Source of the DNA: Megalonaias nervosa
Lineage: Eukaryota; Mollusca; Bivalvia; Unionida; Unionidae
DNA: 64,000 nucleotides
Direction of reading: 5' to 3'
NCBI GenBank assembly: GCA_016617855.1
Contig: JAECUM010096299.1
Coordinates: 1 to 64,000 of the forward strand
The position numbers and the translations under genes are program-made. The notes beneath the pieces are model-generated. The model did no database searches, was not told where the DNA came from, and was given only the letters and a program-made list of their open reading frames with translations. Shown here piece by piece: positions 10,376 to 22,352 of this stretch. Numbering within the stretch: the first letter of the stretch is position 1; every line of letters begins with the position of its first letter.

Positions 10376-10600
10376 AGAGCCGCGACCGAGTCATACCAAA
10401 GACATAAAAATGGTAGTAGCAGCTACCTTTGCTTGGAGTTATGCTTTATGAGATTGGTGTTAGGACTGGTCGGACTGGTGTCAGGAAAATGTGACATGTC
10501 TGCAGCATTATGTCCCAGTGCTAAACATCACTAAAAACTGCCACGCTGCAGACATCGTAGCAACAATATTCAAACTGTTACAACTACGTTAAAAACAAAA
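10376..10600 (+). mobile_element. tRNA-derived SINE, 5'-truncated (copy 2)
   Basis: Matches copy 1 from just after the B box onward: GACCGAGTCATACCAAAGAC, GGTGTTAGGACTGGTCGGAC and CATCACTAAAAACTGCCACG. The tRNA head is reduced to a few bases and a short stretch after the GGACTGGT block is missing. It ends in an A-rich tail. The open frame 10352-10534 is a chance frame inside it. Confidence 0.8.
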
Positions 10601-11097
10601 AACCCACGAACCGACATTACTTGTAGATACATAAATGTACATGACGAAAATCGACGCAAACATTGGTTTGTTGTTACTTTTAAAATGAAGAAACTGGAAA
10701 TATTCATTCTGTTCCAGTTGTTTGGGGGGGGGGGATTCTGGGTTGGGGGGAATAAAAAAAGGAGCCCCCCCCCTCCTATGTTGGAATTTTCAACAATAAC
10801 CATGAATTCATGTGTAACCTATTGTTTTATTCGGGGCAGGTGGTGATGGCTTTAACTGTTTAAAGTACTTTCAAGATTATTAACAAGTTACTTAAATGTT
10901 TGGTAGAATGTGACTTTTCAAGAAAAATTTGCGCAAAATAACCCCTGCTTTTATGTGGAACTGAAACGAATCATGGGCGCCCGCATGTAGGTGCCCACCC
11001 TCCACCCCGGATTTCACCTCTTAACATTTTTTGCTAAATCAGTAAAATATGTTTGTCCCCCCCCCCAAAAAAAAATCCACAAGCACTCCAAACGGAA

Positions 11098-11135
<38 letters not shown>

Positions 11136-11400
11136 GCGACACATACCTCTTGGTGTAATTAATTTTATCTGTGCTGTATCGAACGGCAGGAAGCGGACAT
11201 GGACGGAACATTAGGGTCGAATTCAGCTTAAAAAGATTTACTATTTCTGTTGACTGAGCTGAATATGTGCTTTTGGTATAGATTTTACAAACACAAACGC
11301 AGTGGCCGCATTACTATAGCGTGAACTATTGCCAATATTGTCGCACAGCTCAATTAGTGAAGTTAGCGAGTTACAGATCTTCAGGGGAATTAACTCTTTT
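10601..11400. other. Intergenic DNA with homopolymer and (TA)n tracts
   Basis: G-run near 10,722, C-runs near 10,765 and 11,056, and a (TA)n tract at about 11,099-11,132. No gene seen. The CpG density begins to fall after about 11.4 kb, so a promoter or first exon of the ankyrin gene could lie here, but none can be drawn. Confidence 0.4.
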
Positions 11401-12963
11401 GGGCTCAGTACAATGTAGTTGTCAATAAAGACAATTTTTTTACCACACAGATTGTGTTAAAAGTCTTTTTGCGCACATTTTAGGTTAAATAAAACAAAGT
11501 ATTTAAATAGAAGTACCAATCATTGTTGCATAGCCCGCGTTGTAAGCTGTAGTGAGGCTTGTTGCGGTGGTGTTGGTGGGTTGCAATATTTGATTTATGT
11601 ACTTATTTCTTTATATCCAGTAAGTGTATAGGTGTTGATACATTTGAGGGGTGTGTGTGCCTTGATAGTTACCAAATTATGAATCGGGGGTAAATTCCTT
11701 AAGGCAGTAAGGGCCATAACCCACGTCGAGCATTCTATGTACACGTGAATTTATCTCATGCCCTTTCAGTTTATAGATGACTATATGGTGGGGATCTCAA
11801 CAGTTTCAGAGCTATGACCCATGGGCAAGTCTCCTATCCAAGCAGCATGACACAGAATCTATTGGTTATGCCTAGCCGTCACCCCACCCCCACCCCTTTA
11901 AAATGAGCATGAAACAATCGAATAATTTCCAAGAGTAAATTTTCTCAACAGTTACATGGTAAAATTATGTCAAGGAAATGCTTAAAACATTTCATAAGGC
12001 AATCCTTGAGCATTGTCTGGTCCAAAGACTGAAGGTCATGCATTTTACATTATGAGACCAACACACAACTGTAGTACACAGAAATACTAAAGACTGACAA
12101 AAATCCTGACATATCTGTAATTTTTGGGAAGGTTTTGCCATCTACATGGCAAAATATTTTGAATAGTTTTTCTTTTTTTTCTTAAACTATTATATTTTGC
12201 TTGTAATATTAAACTTTTTTTTCAACACAACACTTGATAATGTGTATTGTATCTGGAATTCAAAGTGAGAATGTATGGGGGACAGTAGTTTCTTCTAATA
12301 ACTTTTGTACAAACCCTTTATTCGTTTGTTTGGGGCAGTTAAAAGAAATTTTAATAGAATGCTAAATTTAATATCCCAAAGCTGTGTTTGAACAAAGAAC
12401 TGACAAGGTGTAAATATGTGCTAACATTGGTCATTGTGAGGGGAACAAAATCCACTTCTCTCCATTTGCATTCTTGAATGTTAGTGCACTGTTCACAGTC
12501 ATATGTATATTTGTGTAGTATTTAATTTATTAATCATTTCCTAGATATATCACACACTTTGAAATTCATATCAACAACTATATCAGTGAAATGGTCCACA
12601 CTGTAGTACATGTACAATGATAGTAGGCCAGTTTTATGCAGTGGTTTCATAGAGGGGTGTTATCAGGAATGCAAGGGTTGTTTCCCTTGATTTTAATGCT
12701 GGATTAATGTGTACCATTCTAATGTTTTCTCAGTAGAGATCTGCATTAAATATGTGTCCATTGTTCATCCATATTTACTTTACCATCAGTTACAATTGAA
12801 TTTCTTGAAATGAATGTACATGGAAAATCAGTATGATATCGGTTATTTAATTTGACATAAATTGTTGTTATGCATAACATTGATTAAATATCTTATACAT
12901 TTCCTTCTTTTTTCTTTATTTGTTCTTAAATCCAGTGCAATAGTTATAAGTTCAGATGCACCA
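11401..12963. other. CpG-poor DNA, possible intron, no exon recognised
   Basis: CpG frequency drops sharply through this stretch; for example there are none between 12,001 and 12,300. No frame with a recognisable domain is present. This fits the start of a methylated gene body upstream of the ankyrin exon. Confidence 0.4.
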
Positions 12964-13290
12964 AGACTACGTTAATTATATCGGGTACTAACATGGACAC
13001 ACCATATCAAAGACTAGCTTAATTATACCGGGTACTAACATGGACACACCATATCAAAGACTACCTTAATTATACCGGGTACTAACATGGACACACCATA
13101 TCAAAGACTACCTTAATTATACCGGGTGCTAACATGGACACACCATATTAAAGACTACCTTAATTATTTAGGGTACTAACATGGACACACCATATCAAAG
13201 ACTACCTTAATTATATCGGGTACTAACATGGACACACCATATCAAAGACTACCTTAATTATTTAGGGTACTATGGACACACCATATCAAA
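12964..13290. repeat. 47-bp tandem repeat, about 7 copies
   Basis: Unit AGACTACCTTAATTATACCG continuing GGTACTAACATGGACACACCATATCAA. Copies differ at the ATACCGGG / ATTTAGGG segment and the last is shortened. Confidence 0.9.
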
Positions 13291-14000
13291 AACAGCATAA
13301 GTTATGTAACATTTTCTGGAAAAATTGTTGCATTTGAATTAAATGACTGGAATATTTTGTGCAAGTTACATTTCCAGATCTAGCCAAATCAACCCTGTTT
13401 GCCATTCTGTACAGAAACCATCAGGCTAAACTCAATAAAAATGTTATTTTCTGTTTAGGCTATAATATGGCTTTCAGTTGATTGCTGGTAACATTCTTCA
13501 CTGGTTAGTAAATATCCAGGAACAATCAAGCAAAAGACATTAATGACTTTCCTAGGCAGTACGATAAAATGCACTAACATCTGTTTCGCTCAGTTAGTGT
13601 AGTGATACCTGTGACTGTCAAAAATGTTGCCCGATGCTTAATTTGAGATGAGTTCTTAAATTTTGCAAAAAGCTGTTCTGGGGTGTTACTTAATGTTGCC
13701 AATATCATTACAAAATGTTGTTGTGCTGAATCCCCTTAACAAGATGTGTATTTGGTAATTCATAGCTTTTTGTGCACTCATTACCTTAATCCCCTGTAAT
13801 AGATTGTTACCATATATGGAAACCTATGTACCTTGTTTGGTGAGTTCTTTGTCATTATTTTAGAAGGTGATCCATCAAGACAGATGGATCGACTGACAAA
13901 CCAATGGAGAGCATCATAATATCAGTGATACTAAAGCATGGAATTCAAAATTAAATTGTGGAAAACTGAACAAACCATTTATTTTCTGTTAACTTTACAG

Positions 14001-14191
14001 ATGGTCAATCACTGTGGGAAGAATGGAATACCATACATCATTGTAGCTGTACAGAAAGGCTTTATGGAGATTCTACAGCTACTTCTAGCAAATGGAGCTG
14101 ATGTAGAGGCCAGAGAAAAGAAGACAAACCGCACTGCCATCTTCTACACTATAGAGATCAACCAGTTAGAGGCCTTGGATCTCTTGCTCAG
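14001..14191 (+). CDS. Ankyrin-repeat exon (internal, partial gene)
   Basis: A 191-nt exon bounded by an acceptor (TTAACTTTACAG ending at 14,000) and a donor (CAG|GTATTA, intron from 14,192). Read in the frame starting at 14,001, it encodes about one and two-thirds ankyrin repeats. The first has GFMEILQLLLANGADVEA, matching the consensus G-x-x-E-h-h-x-L-L-L-x-x-G-A-D-V-x-A. A second diverged one ends in LEALDLLL before the donor. Ankyrin repeats form helix-loop-helix stacks that bind partner proteins. No flanking exons were found in the window, so the host protein cannot be named. The codons are clean, with no stops. The 2-nt overhang means the next exon starts out of phase. Confidence 0.7.
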
Positions 14192-14406
14192 GTATTACCT
14201 AGTTTACCTTTAAGGCCCCCAAAAAAATGTTTTCAGTCAGCCAACCATCCCTGCTTTTGTTGCTGACCGTATCACTTTTCCCCCACAGGGTACCAAAAAA
14301 AGTAAAAAAAACAATTCTCGAAATTGATTTTTTCATCTGATTGAACCAGTTTAACCACTACTTGAAGCACTTAGTACATTATGTATACTATTCATTATAA
14401 TATATA

Positions 14407-14434
14407 AAACCTACCTACCTACCTACCTACCTAC
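14407..14434. repeat. (ACCT)n microsatellite
   Basis: Six to seven CTAC/ACCT units in the intron after the ankyrin exon. Confidence 0.9.
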
Positions 14435-14528
14435 CCTAATTTTAAAACCAGTGAAATGGGAAACATTCATGTTTTTTGGCCTTACCTTGTCTAAGAGACA
14501 TTTGAGGAAGAATAATCAGTTTCTTGCT

Positions 14529-16361
14529 GCAGGTACTGGCATTCGTGGTAAGGCATCATACAGCAGGTATTGGTATTCATGGTATGGCATTGTACTGCCT
14601 GTACTGGCATTAGTGGTATGGCATGGTAGAACAGGTATTGATAGTGGTATGGCATTGTACTTTAGGTGATGGTATTAGTGGTAAGGCGTCATACTGCAGG
14701 TACTGGCATTGATGGTATGGCATTGTATTGCCTGTATTGGCATTGGTGGTGTGGCATTGTACAGCAGGTACTGGCATTAGTGATATGGCATTGTACTGCA
14801 GGTATTGATATTAGTGGTATGGCATTGTACCACAGGTACTGGCATTGATGGAATGGTATTGTACAGCAGGTACTGGTATTGATGGTATGCCATTGTACTG
14901 CAGGTACTGGTATTGATGGTATGGCATTGTACTGCAGGTACTGGTATTGATGGTATGGCATTTTGTTGAAAGTACTGGCATTGATGGTATGACATTGTAT
15001 TTTAGGTGCTGGCATTAGTGATATGCCATTGTATTGCAGGTACTGGCATTAGTGGTATGGCATTGTACTGCAGACACTGGCAATAGTGGTATGGCATTGT
15101 ACTGTAGGTACTGGCATTAGTGGTATGGCATTGTACTGTAGGTACTGACATTAGTGGTATGGCATTGTACTTTAGGTACTGGCATTAGTGGTATGGCATT
15201 GTACTTTAGGTACTGGCATTAGTGGTATGGCATTGTACTGTAGGTACTGGCATTAGTGGTATGGCATTGTACTGTAGGTACTGGCATTAGTGGTATGGCA
15301 TTGTACTGTAGGTACTGGCATTAGTGGTATGGCATTGTACTGTAGGTATTGGCATTAGTGGTGGTATGGCATTGTACTGTAGATACTAACATTAGTGGTA
15401 TGGCATTGTACTGCAGACACTGGCAATAGTGGTATGGCATTGTACAGTAGGTACTGGCATTAGTGGTATGGCATTGTACTGTAGGTACTGACATTAGTGG
15501 TATGGCATTGTACTTTAGGTACTGGCATTAGTGGTGGTATGGCATTGTACTGTAGGTACTGACATTAGTGGTATGGTATTGTACTTTAGGTACTGGCATT
15601 AGTGGTATGGCATTGTACTGTAGGTACTGGCATTAGTGGTATGGCATTGTACTTTAGGTACTGGCATTAGTGGTATGGCATTGTATTGCAGGTACTGGCA
15701 TTAGTGGTATGGCATTGTACTGTAGGTAATGACATTAGTGGTATGGCATTGTACTTTAGGTACTGGCATTAGTGGTGGTATGGCATTGTACTGTAGGTAC
15801 TGACATTAGTGGTATGGTATTGTACTTTAGGTACTGGCATTAGTGGTATGGCATTGTACTGTAGGTACTGGCATTAGTGGTATGGCANNNNNNNNNNNNN
15901 NNNNNNNNNNNNNNNNNNNNNNNNNNNNNNNNNNNNNNNNNNNNNNNNNNNNNNNNNNNNNNNNNNNNNNNNNNNNNNNNNNNNNNNNNNNNNNNNNNNN
16001 NNNNNNNNNNNNNNNNNNNNNNNNNNNNNNNNNNNNNNNNNNNCATTAGTGGTATGGCATTGTACTGCAGACACTGGCAATAGTGGTATGGCATTGTACT
16101 GTAGGTACTGGCATTAGTGGTATGGCATTGTACTGTAGGTACTGACATTAGTGGTATGGCATTGTACTTTAGGTACTGGCATTAGTGGTATGGCATTGTA
16201 CTTTAGGTACTGGCATTAGTGGTATGGCATTGTACTGTAGGTACTGGCATTAGTGGTATGGCATTGTACTGTAGGTACTGGCATTAGTGGTATGGCATTG
16301 TACTGTAGGTACTGGCATTAGTGGTATGGCATTGTACTGTAGGTACTGGCATTAGTGGTGA
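14529..16361. repeat. 34-bp minisatellite, about 50 copies
   Basis: Unit GGTACTGGCATTAGTGGTAT followed by GGCATTGTACTGTA. The first dozen units are more diverged (GATGGTATGG, AGCAGGTACTGG), and later ones are nearly identical apart from TGTAGG/TTTAGG/TGCAGA variants. Because 34 is not a multiple of three, the array cycles through all frames. It gives Tyr/Gln/Cys-rich open frames with a 34-residue period; these are not genes. A run of Ns interrupts it. Confidence 0.95.
15888..16043. other. Assembly gap (156 Ns)
   Basis: Unresolved bases inside the 34-bp array. The true array length is unknown. Confidence 0.99.
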
Positions 16362-16469
16362 TGATGCATTTATACTCAGTGTTCAGATTCTGTGATAAAA
16401 TCACCATATATTATAGTTCAGTTTTCAGTCAAGTCTTTGTTCTATGGAACTGTTCATATAACTCTGACC

Positions 16470-17333
16470 CATTAGGTGCAGTCCATCTGACCTATTGGGT
16501 CTTTCTGTTGACTTCAGGGTGAGGCAGGGACCAGTGGTATACTAATTAAAACACTAAGTCATATTGTAATCTCCTGTTTATATCCAATATACACACTAAG
16601 TTCTGTCCACCTCTCCAAATGCTACACTAATGTTTATCTACATTGTTTTTCACTTTGTCCACTCAGAATATTTATTTATCACTCCATTGTGTCTATTAGG
16701 CATCCTTTCTCTTAACTCCCCATCTTATATATCTCTGTCTGATTCTTATTTCCAACTACATATAATCTCTACTGTCCCTTTTTCTTTCTCTGCCCTCTTT
16801 CTGCTTTTCTTTCTGCTTTGTGTCCTGCCTTCTGCTTTCTCTTCTGCACACTATATCTTGTATCTATCTATATACACATATTGTAATCCCACACCCTTTC
16901 CCCACATACAGAATATGATTGTCTAACCATTACTAGATGAATAACAGCTCCCTTCCCAGAGATCATACCATAACTAAATGGTGCTGAAACAGCAGGAATA
17001 TGACCCAGTTATCCAGCTATGTAATGATGCTGACCTGTTTTCCCAGATTTGTCAAAGTCGTCCTGAAACCCAAAACTTTACTTGCTATTGATATGTTCTC
17101 ACACCCAACTTACATTAGTTTCTATGATATGACACTGATCTTGTTACCCAGATTTATCATTGCTCCCCTCACCTCTGTCTCTGAAATTCCCATATTCACA
17201 CACCCCACATATTACTAGTTACAAACCTGATATTGGTACTGCTATATCTTTTACCTTTTCCCACACTAAAATCCCTTTTGTCATATGTACTAAGAATCCC
17301 TTTGGTCATAGAATCCCTTTGGTCATATGTACC
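16470..17333 (-). mobile_element. LTR of element 3, left copy (3' LTR on minus strand)
   Basis: Near-identical in direct orientation to 32,765-33,603. Both share GACCTATTGGGTCTTTCTG, GACTTCAGGGTGAGGCAGGG and a C/T-rich stretch with CTCTGCCCTC. The right copy has TG...CA ends and a short inverted repeat (TGTTAG / CTGACA). Here the first base pair has changed to CA and the other end is less clear. The two copies flank gag remnants and the nested elements 1 and 2. The open frames inside (for example 16,630-16,926) are LTR sequence. No matching target duplication was found. Confidence 0.65.
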
Positions 17334-17741
17334 CCGCTTCCATTTTGATTTTGCTTTGCAAAATTGTTATTAATCAAGCTACAGTAAAGACATATATCCT
17401 ACAGTATTAATATATGTAACAGAAATTCTAAAATGTAAGATCAATTTTTTCTAACCAAAATATAAGCCTTCTTCCTTGGAAGTACTATATACATGCATCC
17501 TAGAGTAACTAGTTAACACTGCAGCATTTTGCTAATCCCTTATACAACTTCCATTTGTACAACAAAATATAACCACAGTTTCCAAACAACATGAAAAAAA
17601 TGACAAGATGAAAGTAGACAGGACAAATAAATTTACAGCAAAAACATTATGTTAATTGGGATCATCTTATGTTTTGTCCATCACAAATGAGTCCATATGT
17701 TCCTTCTTCACTGTTTAGTTGAGTACCACCATTTTACACAT
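17334..17741. other. Probable 3' end of element 3 interior
   Basis: Lies between the left LTR of element 3 and the insertion point of element 1. It has no recognisable protein. The bases next to the LTR (complement of CCCCGCTTCCATTTTG) are purine-rich on the minus strand, as expected for a polypurine tract. Confidence 0.35.
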
Positions 17742-18633
17742 TGTTACGTGTCTAGGCTCATACAAAAATAACAAAGAAAAGAGTGAAGCCAGCAAGCTTT
17801 GTAAAATTTAACAAAATAATTTATTTATTTATTCCCTAAAAAACAAGGTAAAAATAAGAAAAAGGACTTATGGTTTATGAATCAAATCCAAAAATGAATC
17901 CAATAATTAAAAATATAAGTCCTATCAATAAAAAGTTCTAAGTGAATCAAAGTTCGAATCCTGATGAAGTTCCAAGATGGAAGGCAATGATATCTTCTAT
18001 AACCTGCTTTGTGTTGTCATGTCAACAGTTTCTTGTTGAATCACCAAGAATAATATTCCAGCTTTAGAATTCTGAATTATTTTCAGTAAATGTCTTTGTC
18101 CAAGAATTCTGATGAGCACTAATATCTTCCAGGGTAAATAAATTATTCATTCCAAAAAAAAAAAAGAAAAATTCAAATGAAACTGGCAGCAACAAAAATA
18201 CCTTTGAGTTCTGAAGGTATGAATTATGACTGAATAAAATCACTATGAAATGTCAGTTTTAACCCTAACTGAAACGCAATATAGATCCCCATGATGGGGT
18301 CACATGATCACTTAGTTCAAGTGGTGTAGTAACACCACACACCGGCTATCACGTCCGCCATGGACGAATTCGATTCTACTGAACGAATCTTACTATAAGA
18401 TTCAATAATAAAAAAAAGTTGTTTACACCAAAGCTGAAACTGGTTCTGAATCTAGGTCAGCAGAATATACAAAGTCTCTACTACTGCGTGTTTATCAGGT
18501 TTAACAGAACTGAACTGAATTTTCTGGAAAAATGCCAAATCCAGTGAATAAAGTTGTCATTATAATAACATGTAATGAAATAAAAATAAAATAAAAAAGA
18601 ATTTAAAACTAACTAAATTCAATATACATAACA
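17742..18633 (-). repeat. Element 1 3' LTR
   Basis: An 892-bp LTR, intact from TGTTACGTG to ATACATAACA. It matches the split right LTR with scattered substitutions (roughly one in twenty to thirty by eye), older than the divergence of the element 2 arms. Confidence 0.85.
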
Positions 18634-18644
18634 CCTCCCCTCCT
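18634..18644 (-). promoter_or_regulatory. Polypurine tract of element 1
   Basis: AGGAGGGGAGG on the minus strand, directly upstream of the 3' LTR. This is the expected primer for plus-strand DNA synthesis. Its place right after RNase H shows that RT-RNase H is the last domain, so integrase-before-RT is the native order. Confidence 0.8.
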
Positions 18645-18774
18645 AAAGAAAAAGAAAGATTTATATAATAAAGCTTTCTTTTTACCATATGTTAATTATA
18701 CATGAGGTAAAAAATTACATAAGAACTCTTATGAATTATATAAAGTGTACATGAAATAGTATTTCTATACATGG

Positions 18775-20169
18775 GAAAGTGCATCTGCAATTAAATTGTC
18801 TTTTCCTTTGATGTGCCTGATGTCACTATTATAATTCCTGTAACAACAAACTCCACCTTAATAATCTTTGACTTTTGTTTTTCATCTTGTTGATGAAAGT
18901 AAGGGGGTTGTGATCACTAAACACAACAATCGGAGAAGGAGATGAATTAATGTAAACTTCAAAATGCTGTAATGCCAGTATTAAAGCCAAACATTCCTTC
19001 TTGATTGTTGAGTAATTTTCTTTGGTGCTTATTTAATTTCTTAGAAAAATAGCACACTGGATGATCAACACCATTTCTATCTTCTTGAATCGATACTACT
19101 CCAACCCCAACATTACTTGCATCAACAGATAGTTCAAATGATTGACTGAAATTTGGAGCTGTAAGAACTGGTGTACTTTTAAGTATGACCTTTAACTTAT
19201 CAAAAGCCTCCTGACATTTTTCAGTCCAAAGAAACTTGCTTTTCTTGCTGAGTAAATTTGTCAGGGGTTCAACAATATTAGAAAAATTGGAACAAAATTT
19301 ACGATAGTATCCAGCCATACCTAAAAATCGCATCAGTTGCTTTTTACTGACAGGCACAGGGAATTCAGAGATAGCCTTGACCTTAGCATCTATAGGTTTA
19401 ACTTGACCATGTCCCACAATATGTCCTAGAAATGTTACACAAGCACAGCAGAACTCACTTTTGGATAAATTGATTGTCAAACTTGCATCAGTGAGTCTGT
19501 CAAAGAATTTACGAATTGTTGCTAGATGTTCTTTCCAGGTGTCATTGTAGATGATGACATCATCGATGTAAGCATCACAATTATCTAGACCAGAGGTAAT
19601 CATATTCATCAAATGTTGAAAGGTACTTGGTGAACCCTTCATCCCAAATGGCATCACTTTATATTGATAAAGTCCATCTGGAGTCATAAATGCCGAAATT
19701 TCCTTGCCCTTTCCGTCAGTGGAATTTTCCAAAATCCTTTCAGAAGGTTAAATTTGGTGACATACTTGGCATTTCCAATTTTATCAATACAGTCATTGAT
19801 TCTTGGCAATGGAAATGAATCTGTTTTAGTCGCACTGTTCACCTTCCTATAATCAGTGCACATACGGAAAGTTTTATCTGGTTTCAGAACAAGTATACAT
19901 GGTGAACTCCAGTCACTTTTACTGGGCTTTATGAAATCATTCTCCAGCAAATACTGAATTTCCTTTTTCAAGTATTCCTGTTTGAGAGGGTTCATCCTGT
20001 ATGGATGTTGTTTCACAGGTTTGGAATTTACAATTTCATCATCATGAAAAATTTTGTTTGTCCTCGTAGGAACATCTGGAAATAAGTGCTCATATTCAAA
20101 TAATAGCTGTTTAAGTTCATTCCTTTCTTCTTGTTGCAAATGTGAAAGTTTTTGGTCTAGATTATTCAT
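18775..20169 (-). pseudogene. Element 1 reverse transcriptase and RNase H
   Basis: Copies element RNA into DNA and degrades the RNA strand. A first frame (20,169-19,684) holds the RT N-terminal half, with WSSPCILVLKPDKTFRMCTD and KFNLLKGFW. The second (19,732-18,959) has FGMKGSPSTFQ, the YIDD active-site box, FLGHIVGHGQVKP and FLGMAGYYRKF, then the RNase H start (SVDASNVGVG). A third piece down to about 18,775 has SDHNPLTF and IKGKDNLIADAL. The first catalytic Asp of RT (normally KFDLLKG) is Asn. At least two frameshifts separate the pieces. Family: Ty3/Gypsy. Confidence 0.9.
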
Positions 20170-20324
20170 AATTTCTGAATTCTGAAGATTTGTTACTCCA
20201 AAATCAGTACAGTCTGATTGAGTTCCTTCACTTAAATCCTCAATGAGTGGGACAGGTACAACTAAATTAGTTGCATGATTTACCTTGCTATCTCTCTCAA
20301 TATACTGGTACTCCTTTAATTTAT

Positions 20325-21022
20325 TTAGATCAGAGTACTATTATTATAATTTAACTCATTCATTTTCTTCTTTACTTTGTAAGGACTGTAATACCTAATC
20401 TGAAGAAAATTTTGAAGAATGAGCAAGAGAAAAAGAACTCTATTACAAGACTCAAAAGTTCTCTCCATTGAAGTTCTGTGAAACCATAATTTCACTTTTG
20501 ACTTGAATTGCTGGATGCCAAATTCAAGCATAACTAGCTGGAAAATTCCAGACATAAATATTGACCCTTGATCCGATTGGACAGATTTGGGATGGCCAAA
20601 ATGAGTAAAAAAAAATTTTTCAAAGCTTTTACTATCGTTTTAGTTTTAATATTCCTCAAAGGAATTGCCTCTGGGAATCTTGTTGACACACACATAATGG
20701 TCAACAAATATTGGTTGCCTGGCTTAGTCTTAGGTAAGGGACCAACACAGTCTACCATTATTCTGCTAAATGGTTTGTCAGATGCAGGAATAGATTGCAG
20801 ATGAGCCTTAGGTATCTTTTGATTGGGTTTTCCTACCATTTGACAAGTATGACAAGATCTACAGTATTTACAGACATCACTTTTGATTTTTGGCCAATAA
20901 AAGTGAGTCAAGATCTTGTGATAAGACTTATTAATCCCTAAATGATTAGCCAGAGGAGTTTCATGGGCCAGACTAAGTATTTCCTGTCTGTAAGATTTTG
21001 GAACTACAATTTGATAGTTCAC
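20325..21022 (-). pseudogene. Element 1 integrase, partly deleted
   Basis: Would insert the element DNA into the host genome. The frame 21,022-20,534 has the HHCC zinc finger (HETPLANHLG ... YCRSCHTCQ) and the core start VDCVGPLPKTKPGNQYLL with the first catalytic Asp. A frameshift near 20,600 is followed by recognisable pieces in the frame 20,555-20,325 (MLEFGIQQFKS). After that the core is collapsed and the conserved Glu region is not recognisable, so a deletion is inferred. A linker typical of these polyproteins runs on toward RT. Integrase precedes RT. Confidence 0.85.
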
Positions 21023-21154
21023 TGACCACTCGTCACCAGCAGGTACCTCGGGAGGTCTCTATTTTCTCATAAGAATTCCATTTTTAATGAAATAACAGAC
21101 AGGTACTTCAGTGGCTTCAGTTTCACTAATGGCCCTTTGAAACAAACAGGAGAT

Positions 21155-22352
21155 CTAAGGATCTTTTTCCTGTTTGAATACAAGTGATTGTTGTTTGTCA
21201 CCCTGATTAGAAAAAAGAGAATGAGTAGTTAAAAGAGGATCACTGTGATCAATACCTTTTGATTGATCCAAGCAAGGAGTGAAAGTGACCTCATCAAAAG
21301 CCTGACCAATACAGGCGTCAGCTAAAGGAATACTTTCCTTATCAAAATCATTTTCAAGAGCTTTCTTTGCCATGGCTCTAGTAACTGCACAAGCTGGGTA
21401 TAAATCAGGGAATTCTTTTTCAATTGGATTGACTTTCTGATCCAAAGAAGGCTTGTCAGTTACAAGTGGATTAACCACAACCTTGTCTCCAGCTAGGTTG
21501 TTGCCTAGTAATAAATGAATGCTCTGAATGGGTAAAGAAGACACTATTCTGACTGTCATAGGTCCTGAAATTAAGTCTGATGACAAATTTACACAATGGA
21601 GAGGAACATTAACAAAGCCGCACTCTACTCCCTGAATAAGAACACTCATTAGAAGAAGACTTCTCAGAAAAAGGCAAAGTACCTGATAATAAAAGTCTCT
21701 GAGAAGCTCCTGTGTCCCTTAAAATTTTAGTAGGGATAGGATTGGCCAAATCACCCAAGAGTGATATAGAACCCTTTGACATGAACGGTTCATAATTCTC
21801 CATAATAAAATCTGACTGGGGTTTATTAGACCCAACAAATGTATTGCTTTCAATACATGACCATGACCTTGACCATGACCTCTTAGAAACAAGAGCATTT
21901 GGAATAGGTCTATTTTGATTCTGATGCTTATATTTCAGTTTGAAGCAATCAGAAATAACGTGTCCTTTCTTCTTACAATAGGTACACATAGGAAGAGACA
22001 AGGATTTTGAATCAAGCTTATCAGAAGCTTGATTTTTAAAAGTTGTGCCAGATTGAGTTTTAGAAGGACTCATATTAGACTGAAATACCTTCTTACCAGA
22101 AGACTGCTGAGTGGAAGACTTGCCTAGAAAAGAAACTTTATGAGTTAAGAAATGCTCGTCAGCAGCACAAGCAGCATTTTCCAAGGTTTCTATCTTATGC
22201 CTGTCAAGATAAATCCTAATGTCACTATGGACACAGTTCTTTAACTCTTCAACTAACATGAGTTGTCTGAGACTTTTGTAATCTTTATTAATCTTTCTAG
22301 AAGAGCACCACCTATCAAATTGTTGTGCTTTTTCCCCATGCAAATTCAACAT
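21155..22352 (-). pseudogene. Element 1 gag C-terminus and protease
   Basis: The frame 22,352-21,609 starts with a SCAN-like capsid helix region (LMLVEELKNCVHSDI ... AADEHFLTHK). It continues into one CCHC zinc knuckle (CTYCKKKGHVISDC) for RNA binding, then the aspartic protease start with DTGAS. The frame 21,649-21,155 continues downstream with a protease-like beta-strand pattern and the linker to integrase. The two frames overlap by about 40 bases in different phases, so one frameshift is needed. Gag packages RNA into particles and the protease cuts the polyprotein. Confidence 0.8.

Noticed and set aside
12964..13290. CRISPR-like array of 47-bp repeats
   Set aside because: No unique spacers; contiguous tandem units in a eukaryotic sequence.
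14666..15015. Tyr/Gln/Cys-rich frames in the 34-bp array
   Set aside because: Array translation. The period of 34 nt forces cycling through all frames and no splice or start context exists.
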